Under the pieces are notes generated by a model that was not told the DNA's origin, made no database searches, and saw only the letters and a program-made list of their open reading frames with translations. Of a stretch of DNA of 56,341 nt, positions 34,279 to 42,338 are shown one piece after another (position 1 is the stretch's first letter; each line of letters begins with the position of its first letter). The position numbers and the translations under genes were made by a program. The stretch comes from Collinsella sp. (GTDB lineage: Bacteria > Actinomycetota > Coriobacteriia > Coriobacteriales > Coriobacteriaceae), in contig DXZO01000017.1 of the NCBI GenBank assembly GCA_019419625.1, positions 1-56,341 on the forward strand, read 5' to 3'.

Positions 34279-34413
34279 ATTAGAGATAGATTGGTCGATT
34301 TACCGACCAATTGTTACCGTTCGCGGATTTGGAAAATAGACACACCACGTAGGGTAGATTGCTAATATACTTTGTTATGACAATATAGTACATCCTATTG
34401 GTATTGGAGAACT

Positions 34414-34833
34414 ATGAATAAGATATTGCTAGCGAGTCATGGTTATCTCGCCCAAGGCATGAAAAGCTCTCTGGAGATTCTGATGGGCACCAACGACCGA
34501 ATCGAGTGCCTGTGCGCCTATGTCGATGACGATTCAAGGGACGTCGCGGCGTTGATTGATGCATGGATGGAGACGAGGGACCCTGCCGACTCTTGGTTTG
34601 TCGTGACTGACATCTTTGGCGGCTCTGTAAACAACGAATTCATTCAGAGGCAGACTGCCGGATCGTTTACGTTGATCGCCGGAATGAACTTGCCGCTGCT
34701 GGTGGAAATGGTTACACAGCTGGACTCTCTGGATGCGGACAAGGCCAAAGCCGCGGTCGAGGGATCGCGTTCGTTTATTCAGCTTTGCGAGGCGGCGGAC
34801 ATGCTTGCCGGCGCCGAGGAAGAAGATTTCTAG
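34414..34833 (+). CDS. PTS mannose-family EIIA
   Basis: A 139-aa EIIA subunit with phospho-His9 in ILLASHGYLAQG and the VVTDIFGGSVNNEF loop. Unlike the first PTS, where EIIA and EIIB are fused, this is a free subunit. The ATG follows TTGGAGAACT. It is 135 bp after the regulator, in AT-rich sequence that contains a candidate promoter, and 71 bp ahead of EIIB. Confidence 0.9.
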   Translation: MNKILLASHGYLAQGMKSSLEILMGTNDRIECLCAYVDDDSRDVAALIDAWMETRDPADSWFVVTDIFGGSVNNEFIQRQTAGSFTLIAGMNLPLLVEMVTQLDSLDADKAKAAVEGSRSFIQLCEAADMLAGAEEEDF

Positions 34834-34904
34834 TTAGTTCTGGTTCGAGCCCTAGCTAGGGGTCGCACCTGTCATTCCCTTTATCACGTGCGGAGATGAT
34901 AACG

Positions 34905-35378
34905 ATGATTAAGCTTACGAGAGTTGATTACCGACTGATTCACGGCCAAGTTGCCATGTCCTGGACTCACGCTTTGGATGTAGATTGCATTCTGCTCGCC
35001 AGCGATGCTGTGGCAAAAGACGACATGAGGAAGGCGGCCTTGAGGCTCGCCCGCCCCAGCGGCGTTAAACTCGTCATCAAGGATGTTGACGCTGCTATCG
35101 AGGCGCTCAACAGCGGCGTTACCGACAAGTATTCGCTGTTTATCATCGCTGAGACGATTGAAGATGTCTATCGTCTCGCTAAGGGTTGCAAAGACATCAA
35201 AGAGATCAATCTGGGTGGAACCCGAAAGACCCCCGAGACCACGCTTCATCCGACCCCTGCAATCTTCGCGACCGAGAAAGATGCCGAGCATATCCAAGAA
35301 CTCCTGGGCGATGGCGTGGCCATCGAAATCCGTCAGGTTCCCAATGACGCTAAGGTGTTTGCCAAGGACGTTTTCTAG
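34905..35378 (+). CDS. PTS mannose-family EIIB
   Basis: A 157-aa EIIB subunit; phospho-His13 lies in RVDYRLIHGQVAMSW. It takes phosphate from EIIA and passes it to the sugar in EIIC/EIID. ATG 34905 has CGGAG nine bases upstream; ATG 34896 is in frame but abuts the site. A strong terminator follows at 35430, so the SIS, EIIC and EIID genes need their own promoter. Confidence 0.9.
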   Translation: MIKLTRVDYRLIHGQVAMSWTHALDVDCILLASDAVAKDDMRKAALRLARPSGVKLVIKDVDAAIEALNSGVTDKYSLFIIAETIEDVYRLAKGCKDIKEINLGGTRKTPETTLHPTPAIFATEKDAEHIQELLGDGVAIEIRQVPNDAKVFAKDVF

Positions 35379-35429
35379 CCGGAAACACGTTGATGCTCGG
35401 CATTTATTGAACCAATGCTCTATGCCTAT

Positions 35430-35462
35430 GCCCGTCGATCATTTGATCGGCGGGCTTTTTAT
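35430..35462 (+). terminator. Rho-independent terminator after EIIB
   Basis: GCCCGTCGATC pairs with GATCGGCGGGC, followed by TTTTTATT. It is the strongest intrinsic terminator of this module and splits it into two transcripts. Confidence 0.82.
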
Positions 35463-35494
35463 TAAAGAAAAATCAAAAAAATCTGAAATAGTTC

Positions 35495-35527
35495 TTGCAT
35501 AGTTAGTTATATAAAGTATTATAACGT
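35495..35527 (+). promoter_or_regulatory. Promoter of the SIS-EIIC-EIID unit
   Basis: TTGCAT (35495-35500), 16-bp spacer, TATTAT (35517-35522), overlapping a TATAACGT motif at 35520-35527. Confidence 0.5.
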
Positions 35528-35572
35528 CATGGGATGAATGAAGGGTTCATCCAAGTGAGTTAGGAGTAAGGG

Positions 35573-36607
35573 ATGTTCAATTTCGATGAGCCTCGTTACG
35601 AGAAGGTTGTGAGCGATGCCCTCGCTCTCCGTCCTCAGATTGAGGCTGCCGTGGACGAGGTCTGCGAGCAGGGTTATTCCAACATCTTCTTCATCGGCTG
35701 CGGCGGCACCTGGGCCCACACGCTCCCGATGAAGTATTGGGTCGAGACCACCACGGCCGACGTCGACGTCCACTGCGAGATCGCCGCCGAGTTCCTCGCG
35801 TGCCCGCCCAAGACCTTCAACAAGGATTCGGTCTGCGTCTTCTCCACCCGTACCGGCACCACCCCCGAGATCATTGAGGCTGCCAAGTTCTGCCAGGAGC
35901 AGGGCGCCCGCACGCTGATGTATGTCTCCAACGACAACACCCCGGCCACCGAGTACGCCGATTACAAGTTCTTCAGCTTCGCCGAGGACGACGTCCTGTG
36001 CGAGGCCATTTACACCTACCAGATCACGCTGGTTGCCCGCTTCCTCAAGAACGCCGGCGCCTTCCCCAAGTACGACACCTTCATGGAGGAGTTCGGCAAC
36101 ATCGCTCCGTACCTCATCAAGGCCAAGGACGCTCAGGACGAGCGCTGCGCCGCCATGGCCGAAGACTTCAAGGACACCGACTACCACATGGTGATTGGTT
36201 CCGGCATGCTCTGGGGTGAGGCCTACGACTACGCCATGTGCATTCTCGAGGAGATGCAGTGGATCAAGACCAAGTCTATCCACGCCGCCGAGTTCTTCCA
36301 CGGCACCATCGAGCTGTGCGAGGAGGGCACGAGCCTCATCATGCTCTACGGCGAGGACGACACCCGTAAGCTCATGGACCGCGTGGACAACTTCACTCAC
36401 ATGCTCGCCGACGAGAAGGGCGTCAACGTCCGCGTGAACAAGTTTGACACCGCCGAGGTCGAGCTGCCGTTCAGCGACCCCGAGTTCCGCAAGATCGTCT
36501 CCCCGATGGTCACCTACACCATCACCGAGCGTCTGAGCTGCCATCTCGAGCATGTCCGTAACCACCCGCTCACCACGCGTCGTTACTATCACCAGATGAA
36601 CTACTAA
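35573..36607 (+). CDS. SIS-domain protein, FrlB-like deglycase (4)
   Basis: A 344-aa member of the FrlB/GfrF family, the longest of the four. Phosphosugar loop FFIGCGGTWAHTLPMKYW, serine/threonine motif VFSTRTGTTPEI, active-site region AAEFFHGTIELCEEG, C terminus TTRRYYHQMNY. Where the other three have HGPFE this one has HGTIE, so it may act on a different sugar-amine. It is first in the second transcript of module 4, ahead of EIIC and EIID. ATG after TTAGGAGTAAGGG. Confidence 0.86.
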   Translation: MFNFDEPRYEKVVSDALALRPQIEAAVDEVCEQGYSNIFFIGCGGTWAHTLPMKYWVETTTADVDVHCEIAAEFLACPPKTFNKDSVCVFSTRTGTTPEIIEAAKFCQEQGARTLMYVSNDNTPATEYADYKFFSFAEDDVLCEAIYTYQITLVARFLKNAGAFPKYDTFMEEFGNIAPYLIKAKDAQDERCAAMAEDFKDTDYHMVIGSGMLWGEAYDYAMCILEEMQWIKTKSIHAAEFFHGTIELCEEGTSLIMLYGEDDTRKLMDRVDNFTHMLADEKGVNVRVNKFDTAEVELPFSDPEFRKIVSPMVTYTITERLSCHLEHVRNHPLTTRRYYHQMNY

Positions 36608-36688
36608 TCCTCTCAAATTGCTGCGGTTGTCTGCAGGCGAGCTGTGCAGAATGCCTCGCCTGCAGACCTATTTCTGGGGTTGATCGAA

Positions 36689-36735
36689 ATGGTTGTCCAG
36701 TATCTTCTGGTTGCACTGGTCGCATTATTGCGTCC
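36689..36735 (+). other. Displaced N-terminal segment of EIIC (other frame)
   Basis: ATG 36689 opens MVVQYLLVALVALL, the expected first EIIC helix, but runs out of frame after TTG at about 36730. Adding one G there (TTG-GCG-TCC-ATG) would give VALLASMDEQLFG and join the following frame. Confidence 0.6.
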
Positions 36736-37461
36736 ATGGACGAGCAATTATTTGGCATTACGATGCTTGGCCGTCCGCTGTTTACGAGCCTGTTTGTCGG
36801 CTTGATCCTTGGCGATGTCCAGCAGGGCGTTATCGTCGGCGCTGCTTTGGAGTCCATGTTCATGGGCGCCATCATGGTCGGCGCGGCGGTTCCTCCCGAG
36901 GTCTATGCCTCCGGCGTGCTTGGCTGCGCGTTTGCCGTCATTACGGGTACGGGCACGGCAACTGCCGTCGCGCTCGCCCTTCCCGTCTCCGTCTTCCTTC
37001 AGGTGTGGCGCAACTTCTGCTACGCCGTTCCGGGTGCCTTTGCCTGCAAGAAGATTGAGACCGCTCTGGCAAATCGCGATCTTGCCAAGGCGAATCTGTA
37101 CCATCTGACTATCGTGCCGCTGTCGATTGGCATTCCGTCTGCACTGCTGGTGTTTGGCTCGCTGTTCTTTGGTGCCGACCTCATCAACAATGCGCTCAAC
37201 GCGATTCCGCAGTTTGTGATGGACGGCCTCAACGTTGCATCCGGCGTCATGGTCTGCATCGGCTTCGCACTCCTTATCAGGACCATGGGCGATAACAAGC
37301 TTCTTCCCTGGCTGTTCTTGGGATTCATTATGGTCATCTACCTCAAGATGGACGTTATCGGCGTCGCCGCAGCTGCCATTTGCGTCGCGCTGCTCCTGGC
37401 CTTCCGCGAGGGCTCGTCCGGTCCGCAGACGGTTGCTGCAGATGAAGAGGAGGACTTCTAA
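36736..37461 (+). CDS. PTS mannose-family EIIC, probably frameshifted at the N terminus
   Basis: Membrane subunit read from ATG 36736 as 241 aa (ITMLGRPLFTSLFVGLILGDVQQGVIVGAALESMFMG, acidic tail ADEEEDF). There is no ribosome binding site at this ATG and no in-frame start upstream. Aligned with the EIIC at 15216, the first helix is missing here and is found in another frame at 36689. A one-base loss near 36730 explains both. Either the gene is damaged, the sequence has an error, or a shorter protein is made. Its stop overlaps the EIID start (TAATG). Confidence 0.8.
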   Translation: MDEQLFGITMLGRPLFTSLFVGLILGDVQQGVIVGAALESMFMGAIMVGAAVPPEVYASGVLGCAFAVITGTGTATAVALALPVSVFLQVWRNFCYAVPGAFACKKIETALANRDLAKANLYHLTIVPLSIGIPSALLVFGSLFFGADLINNALNAIPQFVMDGLNVASGVMVCIGFALLIRTMGDNKLLPWLFLGFIMVIYLKMDVIGVAAAAICVALLLAFREGSSGPQTVAADEEEDF

Positions 37462-38309
37462 TGGCTACCCAGAACACCGACCTCAAAGAGGCCAAGAAGG
37501 ACGCGATTATGACCCCCGATATGTATCGGAGCATGTTCCTTCGCCAGTTTACGAGCCAGTGCTCGCAGTCGTACGACAAGATGATGGCAATGGGCTTTAT
37601 GTACACCATCCAGAAGCCCCTGCGAAAGATCTATCCCAACGACGAAGATTACTATGCGGCGCTCGATCGCCATACCGAGTTCTTTAACATCACGCCTCAT
37701 GTGCTTCCGTTTGTAGCCGGCCTAACGGTTTCGATGGAAGAGCAGGCGGCTGCCGATAAGAACTTCGACACGTCCTCGATTAACGCCATGAAGGTCGGCC
37801 TCATGGGACCGCTTTCCGGCATCGGCGATTCGTTCTACTGGGGTACGTTCCGCGTGGTTGCCGCCGGCATTGGTATTGGCATCGCTTCGACGGGCAACCC
37901 GCTCGGCCCCATCGTGTACGCGCTCATCTACTCCGTGATTAACTTTGCAACGCGTATCGTCGCCGCCCATCTGGGTTACGACTTGGGAACCAAGTTTTTG
38001 CAGCAGTCCGAAGAGAGCAACCTTATGTCTCGCATGACGCATGCTGCCGGTGTCCTCGGAATGACCGTTATCGGCGCCATGATTGCGGCACAGGTCTCGC
38101 TGTCCACGGCTTTGACCTTTGACGTGGGTGGTTCGGAGATTGTCCTGCAGGATCTGTTCGATTCGATCTTCCCCGGTCTGCTGCCCTTGCTGGCAACGTT
38201 CGCTTGCGTTGCCCTCTATAAAAAGGGCGTCAAGACCATTTGGATCATCTTGGGCATCTTCGCGATCTGCATCATCGGAACGGGCTTGGGAGTGTTCGCG
38301 GCGGCATAA
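37461..38309 (+). CDS. PTS mannose-family EIID
   Basis: A 282-aa membrane subunit starting within the EIIC stop (TAATG), so translationally coupled. Hallmarks: FLRQFTSQCSQSYDKMMAMGFMYTI near the N terminus, GPLSGIGDSFYWGTFR, and C-terminal helices FATFACVALYKKGVKTIWIILGIF-like. The N-terminal aromatic cluster differs from the EIID at 16024 (SQCSQSYDKM against ASWNYERQM), which suggests the two PTS systems take different substrates. Confidence 0.9.
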   Translation: MATQNTDLKEAKKDAIMTPDMYRSMFLRQFTSQCSQSYDKMMAMGFMYTIQKPLRKIYPNDEDYYAALDRHTEFFNITPHVLPFVAGLTVSMEEQAAADKNFDTSSINAMKVGLMGPLSGIGDSFYWGTFRVVAAGIGIGIASTGNPLGPIVYALIYSVINFATRIVAAHLGYDLGTKFLQQSEESNLMSRMTHAAGVLGMTVIGAMIAAQVSLSTALTFDVGGSEIVLQDLFDSIFPGLLPLLATFACVALYKKGVKTIWIILGIFAICIIGTGLGVFAAA

Positions 38310-38334
38310 AGCCAACGGCAACAAATGGCATTAG

Positions 38335-38374
38335 GTGGCACCGGGCCGGGATTGTCTTCCCGACCCGGTGCCAC
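38335..38374 (+). terminator. Hairpin at the end of PTS module 4
   Basis: GTGGCACCGGGCCGGGA pairs with TCCCGACCCGGTGCCAC almost perfectly; no T-run follows. It also overlaps the end of the minus-strand gene downstream. Confidence 0.6.
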
Positions 38375-38376
38375 TG

Positions 38377-38880
38377 CTATTCGCCGACTTTGGCATTGAT
38401 ATCTGTGGTGCCATCCATCAAGAACAGCCTAAGAACCAGCTTGATGACATTTCCCGGTTTGACTTCAGCCGTGCCAAAGACGCTGCGCTCGGCGAGCTCG
38501 CTGCAGTATGCGTAGATATCGCGGATAAGGTCCGCGCCCGAAAGCGTAAACATGTAGCCTGCGTCCGAAAGCGCATTGGGCGCGGCGGGCAATTTGGTCA
38601 TGCGACAAAAGGTCAACAGGTCGGGCGCCATAGCGTCTTGGTAGCCAAGATGGCCGCCGTCTTCTTGTGCGGCGAGTTCCAGCTGGCGTACTCGATCCAG
38701 CGCCGCCGCTAACACAAAGCTCGGTGTAGGCGCATTGACGTCCTGAGTGGTCGCCACAAGCCTGCCCGCCGCCTGCGTGACAAGCCAGGCGACCTCGCGC
38801 TGGCAACGCACGGCCTTGCGCGTAACCGGCTTGATGGACGAAGAAGAAACGCTCCCCTTAGGCGGATTCGAAGCAGCCAT
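38377..38880 (-). CDS. Hypothetical protein (167 aa)
   Basis: Not recognised. It begins with a short low-complexity segment (PPKGSVSSSS) and then appears soluble and helical, with no membrane helix, signal peptide or cysteine cluster. Segments include CQREVAWLVTQAAGRLVATTQDV and TLSGADLIRDIYAYCSELAERSVFG. A good site (GGGAGGGTCTT) precedes ATG 38880, so it is probably real. It is divergent from the 38892 gene with only 11 bp between the two starts. Confidence 0.65.
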   Translation of the reverse strand: MAASNPPKGSVSSSSIKPVTRKAVRCQREVAWLVTQAAGRLVATTQDVNAPTPSFVLAAALDRVRQLELAAQEDGGHLGYQDAMAPDLLTFCRMTKLPAAPNALSDAGYMFTLSGADLIRDIYAYCSELAERSVFGTAEVKPGNVIKLVLRLFLMDGTTDINAKVGE

Positions 38881-38891
38881 AAGACCCTCCC

Positions 38892-39461
38892 ATGAACAAT
38901 CCGGCCCAACAAGCCCGGATGAAACACGTGCTACATCAGTATACAGGGGAGTGGGGTAGCGGGGTACAAGCGCGCCAGCGGCAAACCGAGAGCATCAACA
39001 ATGTGCCTCCGCTCTATTTGGACGATGGTACGTGGGTCATTAAGTACTCGGTTCAAGCGCCGGGTACCGTTGGTTTTCGAGACCAGAATTACAACCGTAA
39101 AATGCTCAACTGCATGGAATGTGACGTCCCAGCCGGAGTCATATTTGCAACCGAGGTGGGCTATAAGGTGCTCGGCCTTGCGTTTGTTGAGCGGTTCGAG
39201 CCCGAAAACGGATGGTTTGTTCTGCACGGTCCTGTTCATAAAGGCGGACCGGACCCTCGTTTTGCGCCCGACATGAGTTATCTGAAGCACATACCCGTCG
39301 ATATTGAGTTTGCCGGACAGGGTGCGACCGACGATGAAATTTGGCTTTGGCGGTCTTTTACGATCGTGCTGTTTGATCGGATCGCGTGGCGATGCAATCT
39401 CGCGCACGCCTGCCGGTGCATGCTCTTCCTGATTTGTATAGCGAGAGGGGAGCGAACGTGA
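38892..39461 (+). CDS. Hypothetical protein (about 189 aa)
   Basis: Not recognised. Soluble, mixed alpha/beta by eye, with aromatic-rich segments (WVIKYSVQAPGTVGFRDQNY; GYKVLGLAFVERFEPENGWFVLHGPV). Its start is unsure: ATG 38892 lacks a ribosome binding site; ATG 38922 or GTG 38928 are alternatives. Its stop (TGA, 39459-39461) overlaps a GTG start of the next gene, which points to an operon of two. Confidence 0.6.
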   Translation: MNNPAQQARMKHVLHQYTGEWGSGVQARQRQTESINNVPPLYLDDGTWVIKYSVQAPGTVGFRDQNYNRKMLNCMECDVPAGVIFATEVGYKVLGLAFVERFEPENGWFVLHGPVHKGGPDPRFAPDMSYLKHIPVDIEFAGQGATDDEIWLWRSFTIVLFDRIAWRCNLAHACRCMLFLICIARGERT

Positions 39462-39742
39462 GCTGGCGAGGCGATATTGCGATGGGGAAGTACGGAAAAC
39501 TGCCGTGCGCCCTTATAGACAACAAAATGTTTCCGAGCGTAGAAGTTGATTGCGGGTCGTTTGTCGTCGCCTGTCCTTGCTGCGGCTCGCAAATACCGTG
39601 CCTCGACATTCGGTTCATCGATGCGCGCGACAGACTTAGCGACGAAGTGAGAAAACGGACAGGCGTTCATATGCCGGTGTATCAGGAGAAATGCCCTGTT
39701 TGTGGCCTCGATATCGTGTATGACGCCGGCGACGAGGGATAG
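39458..39742 (+). CDS. Small zinc-ribbon-like protein (94 aa)
   Basis: Start chosen at GTG 39458, which overlaps the upstream stop (GTGA) and has GAGAGGGGAGCG just before it; the frame is open further 5' but that would overlap the previous gene by 75 bp. The protein carries CPCCGSQIPC and CPVCGLDI, two CXXC pairs about 45 residues apart, consistent with one zinc site. No known family recognised. It probably works with the 38892 product. Confidence 0.62.
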   Translation: MSWRGDIAMGKYGKLPCALIDNKMFPSVEVDCGSFVVACPCCGSQIPCLDIRFIDARDRLSDEVRKRTGVHMPVYQEKCPVCGLDIVYDAGDEG

Positions 39743-39780
39743 GTGATGCGGAGGAGCTGGCTGTGAAGGCATCTCTGTCC

Positions 39781-40467
39781 CTATAAATAAACCCCCTCAC
39801 CGAGTTGCCTGTGAAACTCGGCGTGATGGTCGCGTGCCCAGGTAAAGAGCGCCTGGTCAAAGTCGGTGCGCGTGGCCGGGACGCCAAAGACGCCGGCAAC
39901 TTCGACGCGTACAAACTCCAGTGCCGGCAGCTTGTTGATGGCAGTGAGGGCAAACGGGGACGAGGGCTCCTCGAACAGATAGCGGCTGCCTTGCAGCGCG
40001 TCGCAACTGGTGCACGTGTTGCCGAGCGACGGGGCTTTGGAGGCTCGCGCGCCTACGGGCTTGTAGCCGCAGCGCTTAGAAAGATAGTCGCGGATCTCGC
40101 CCGGCACGCAGCCAAGAGCGGGCACGATGGCGAGTGCGTTGGCGTTGGCCGTGTCGATGGTAATGTGCCCGGCTTCGTTGGGCGCGTGCGCGATGGCGAT
40201 GCCCTTGTCGTCATCGGTTCGATAGGGAATGCCGAAGGCCGCGACCGAGGTCTCTTTGTGACACTTCCAGCACTCGCGCTTGCCCAGTACTAGATATATA
40301 TACGGCGCTGAGGGGTCGGATCGGTCAACACCGGGCAGCCACTCGGCAAAAGGCTCGGGGTTGACGCCGCTGGGTACATACCAGATCTTCTTGGTCCGGT
40401 CCCATTTGGCGCCCAGCGCCTTGGCTTCTTCTTTGTGCGAAAAGGGGACATCGAGCTCGGTGCGCAT
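39781..40467 (-). CDS. DUF5710-domain protein with two CXXC pairs
   Basis: A 228-aa protein. The N terminus (about 1-45: LDVPFSHKEEAKALGAKWDRTKKIWYVPSGVNP) matches DUF5710, a small domain common in mobile-element and primase-like proteins. Later come CWKC (about 68) and CTSC (about 158), a possible zinc site in an otherwise unassigned domain. The start at ATG 40467 follows CCAAGGAGCCGCC. Function unknown. Confidence 0.72.
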   Translation of the reverse strand: MRTELDVPFSHKEEAKALGAKWDRTKKIWYVPSGVNPEPFAEWLPGVDRSDPSAPYIYLVLGKRECWKCHKETSVAAFGIPYRTDDDKGIAIAHAPNEAGHITIDTANANALAIVPALGCVPGEIRDYLSKRCGYKPVGARASKAPSLGNTCTSCDALQGSRYLFEEPSSPFALTAINKLPALEFVRVEVAGVFGVPATRTDFDQALFTWARDHHAEFHRQLGEGVYL

Positions 40468-40766
40468 GGCGGCTCCTTGGTGCTGCAGGTGCGAGTGGCT
40501 CAAGGATACCGCAGGGCGCAGACATCGCGGCGTTTTGTTGAGAAGTTGCGGCGCGGACTGCTTGGTTACGCCGTTAGATAAATTGGCAAGTAGATGGTCG
40601 GCTTTTGACCAGTTGGGCGGTTGGAGCAGCTTGCGGCGCAGTTTTGTGCCTGGCTATTGTTGATGTTGGGGTATTGAATATATTTGGCTGCCATTCGTCA
40701 GGTGAATTGATGTTACGTTGCGATGACGGTTGGAACTGCCAGCGGATTTAGCGACATAAAACAAAA

Positions 40767-40794
40767 CAGCCCAAAGGACATAGCCTCTGGGCTG
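40767..40794 (-). terminator. Terminator of the tRNA gene
   Basis: CAGCCCA-A-AGG pairs with CCT-CTGGGCTG; the A-rich left side (AAAACAAAA) gives the U-run on the minus strand. Confidence 0.65.
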
Positions 40795-40802
40795 CGAACA
40801 TT

Positions 40803-40877
40803 TGGTGGGCGTTAGAAGATTTGAACTTCTGACCTCTTCCGTGTCAGGGAAGCGCTCTCCCCCTGAGCTAAACGCCC
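40803..40877 (-). tRNA. tRNA-Val (anticodon GAC)
   Basis: On the minus strand a 75-nt cloverleaf: acceptor GGGCGTT/AACGCCC, D-stem GCTC/GAGC, anticodon stem CTTCC/GGAAG with loop CTGACAC (anticodon GAC), variable AGGTC, T-stem AGAAG/CTTCT with TTCAAAT loop, and encoded ACCA end. It reads GUC/GUU valine codons. Confidence 0.95.
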
Positions 40878-40906
40878 GATCAAGGGTGCGCAAGCGCGCA
40901 AGGGAT

Positions 40907-40935
40907 AATATAACGGAGCCTGAACTCGGTGGCAA
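40907..40935 (-). promoter_or_regulatory. Sigma-70 type promoter of tRNA-Val
   Basis: On the minus strand TTGCCA, a 17-bp spacer and TATATT, about 30 bp upstream of the tRNA 5' end. The rest of 40936-41166 shows no further feature. Confidence 0.6.
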
Positions 40936-41166
40936 GAACATTTTTAAAAATCGCTTACATTGTGGAATTCGGGGGCTTTGTCATATCCATTTCAAAAGAG
41001 CCTGCTGCCGCGATTTGACTGTCGCATCATGCAAGGCCATTGCGGTATCGAGCTATGGAAAGACGTCTGCGGAATTGTCCTACCGATAAGCGGACAAGCC
41101 TTCGGCTGGTGCCTTCGCCGTGGTAAGGTAAGCCGAATTGTTTCCAGGCTGCTTCGAGGGAATGGA

Positions 41167-42189
41167 ATGAGCAAAGAGCGTGTCGAGCAGGTCGAAGGCG
41201 CAGGGGCTTCGGTGCCGATGACCGATATATCGAACATTGATGTGCCCGAGGGCACCGATGAGCTCAGCCGCAACACCCGTCGCGCCTGGCGCGACCGTCT
41301 CAACGACGCCCAGACGCGCAAGATGATCACGGGCGTTTTAGCCACGCTGGTGGGCGGTTCGTTTTGGGGTTTCTCGGGTACCAGCGCGAGTTTTTTGTTC
41401 GATACCTACCATGTCGATACGCTGTGGCTTATGAGCATACGGCAGATTCTCGCCGGCCTGCTCTTTATGGCTGTGGTCGTCACGCGCGACCGCGCACGTC
41501 TGGTCAAGCTTTGGACGACGCCCGCTGATCGCAAGCAGCTGCTGCTCTTTACCGCTTTTGGCCTGCTCTTTAACCAGTTTTGTTATCTTTCGGCCGTGCG
41601 CTTGACCAATGCCGGAACTGCGACGGTGCTCCAGTGCCTGCAGCTCGTTATCATCATGGGCTACACCTGCGTGATCGACCATCGCATGCCTCGCGTGCGT
41701 GAGGCCGTTGGCATTGGGTTGGCCCTGGGCGGCACCTTTTTAATCGCTACCGGCGGCGACCCAACCAGCCTGAATATCTCGCCGCTTGGCCTGGCAGCAG
41801 GTCTTATGTGTGCGGTTAGCGCCGCCTGTATGGCGGTGATTCCCGCCAAGATTCTGTCCGAATACGGCAGCCCTATTGTTACGGGCTCGGCTATGCTTAC
41901 GGCGGGTGTCGTTTCGAGCGTCTTTGTGCAGCCGTGGGCTCATATGCCGGCCCTCGATACGGCTGCCGTCGAAGCGCTCGCGGTGTTTGTGATCGTTGGC
42001 TCTTTCCTGGCGTATATGCTCTATATGCAGGGCGTCAAGGATATTGGCTCCGTACGTGCGAGCCTCATTGGAACTGTGGAGCCGGTCTCGGCAACCATTA
42101 CCAGCGCCGTTATGCTGGGCACGGTGTTTCTGCCGACCGACCTTATCGGCTTTGTCATGATCATCGTGATGATGTTCCTCACGGTGTAG
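41167..42189 (+). CDS. DMT-superfamily (EamA) transporter (2)
   Basis: A 340-aa transporter with a charged cytoplasmic N terminus of about 55 residues, then ten hydrophobic helices in two EamA repeats (VLATLVGGSFWGFSGTSASFLF; LIGTVEPVSATITSAVMLGTVFLP). The repeat ending PVSATITSAVMLG is a family signature. ATG 41167 follows GAGGGAATGG; the longer open frame upstream (from 40960) has no coding signs. Substrate unknown. Confidence 0.83.
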   Translation: MSKERVEQVEGAGASVPMTDISNIDVPEGTDELSRNTRRAWRDRLNDAQTRKMITGVLATLVGGSFWGFSGTSASFLFDTYHVDTLWLMSIRQILAGLLFMAVVVTRDRARLVKLWTTPADRKQLLLFTAFGLLFNQFCYLSAVRLTNAGTATVLQCLQLVIIMGYTCVIDHRMPRVREAVGIGLALGGTFLIATGGDPTSLNISPLGLAAGLMCAVSAACMAVIPAKILSEYGSPIVTGSAMLTAGVVSSVFVQPWAHMPALDTAAVEALAVFVIVGSFLAYMLYMQGVKDIGSVRASLIGTVEPVSATITSAVMLGTVFLPTDLIGFVMIIVMMFLTV

Positions 42190-42338
42190 CTGGCGCCGCC
42201 GCCAAGACAGAAAAGGTGTTGTGCCGCATTTTCGCCAATTGACGTCCGTGTCTGGAGTTTAGCTGTCGATGCTCAAAATGCCATAAACTTGTAACGTTAT
42301 GGATTTTTTCATTGCGACTCAATTGCGAGGATTTCTTT

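Noticed and set aside
39371..39461. Frameshift joining the 38892 and 39458 genes
   Set aside because: The stop/start overlap GTGA and the ribosome binding site before it explain the layout as two coupled genes.
40960..41166. Upstream extension of the second DMT transporter
   Set aside because: No hydrophobic helix or conserved motif, and ATG 41167 has a suitable ribosome binding site.
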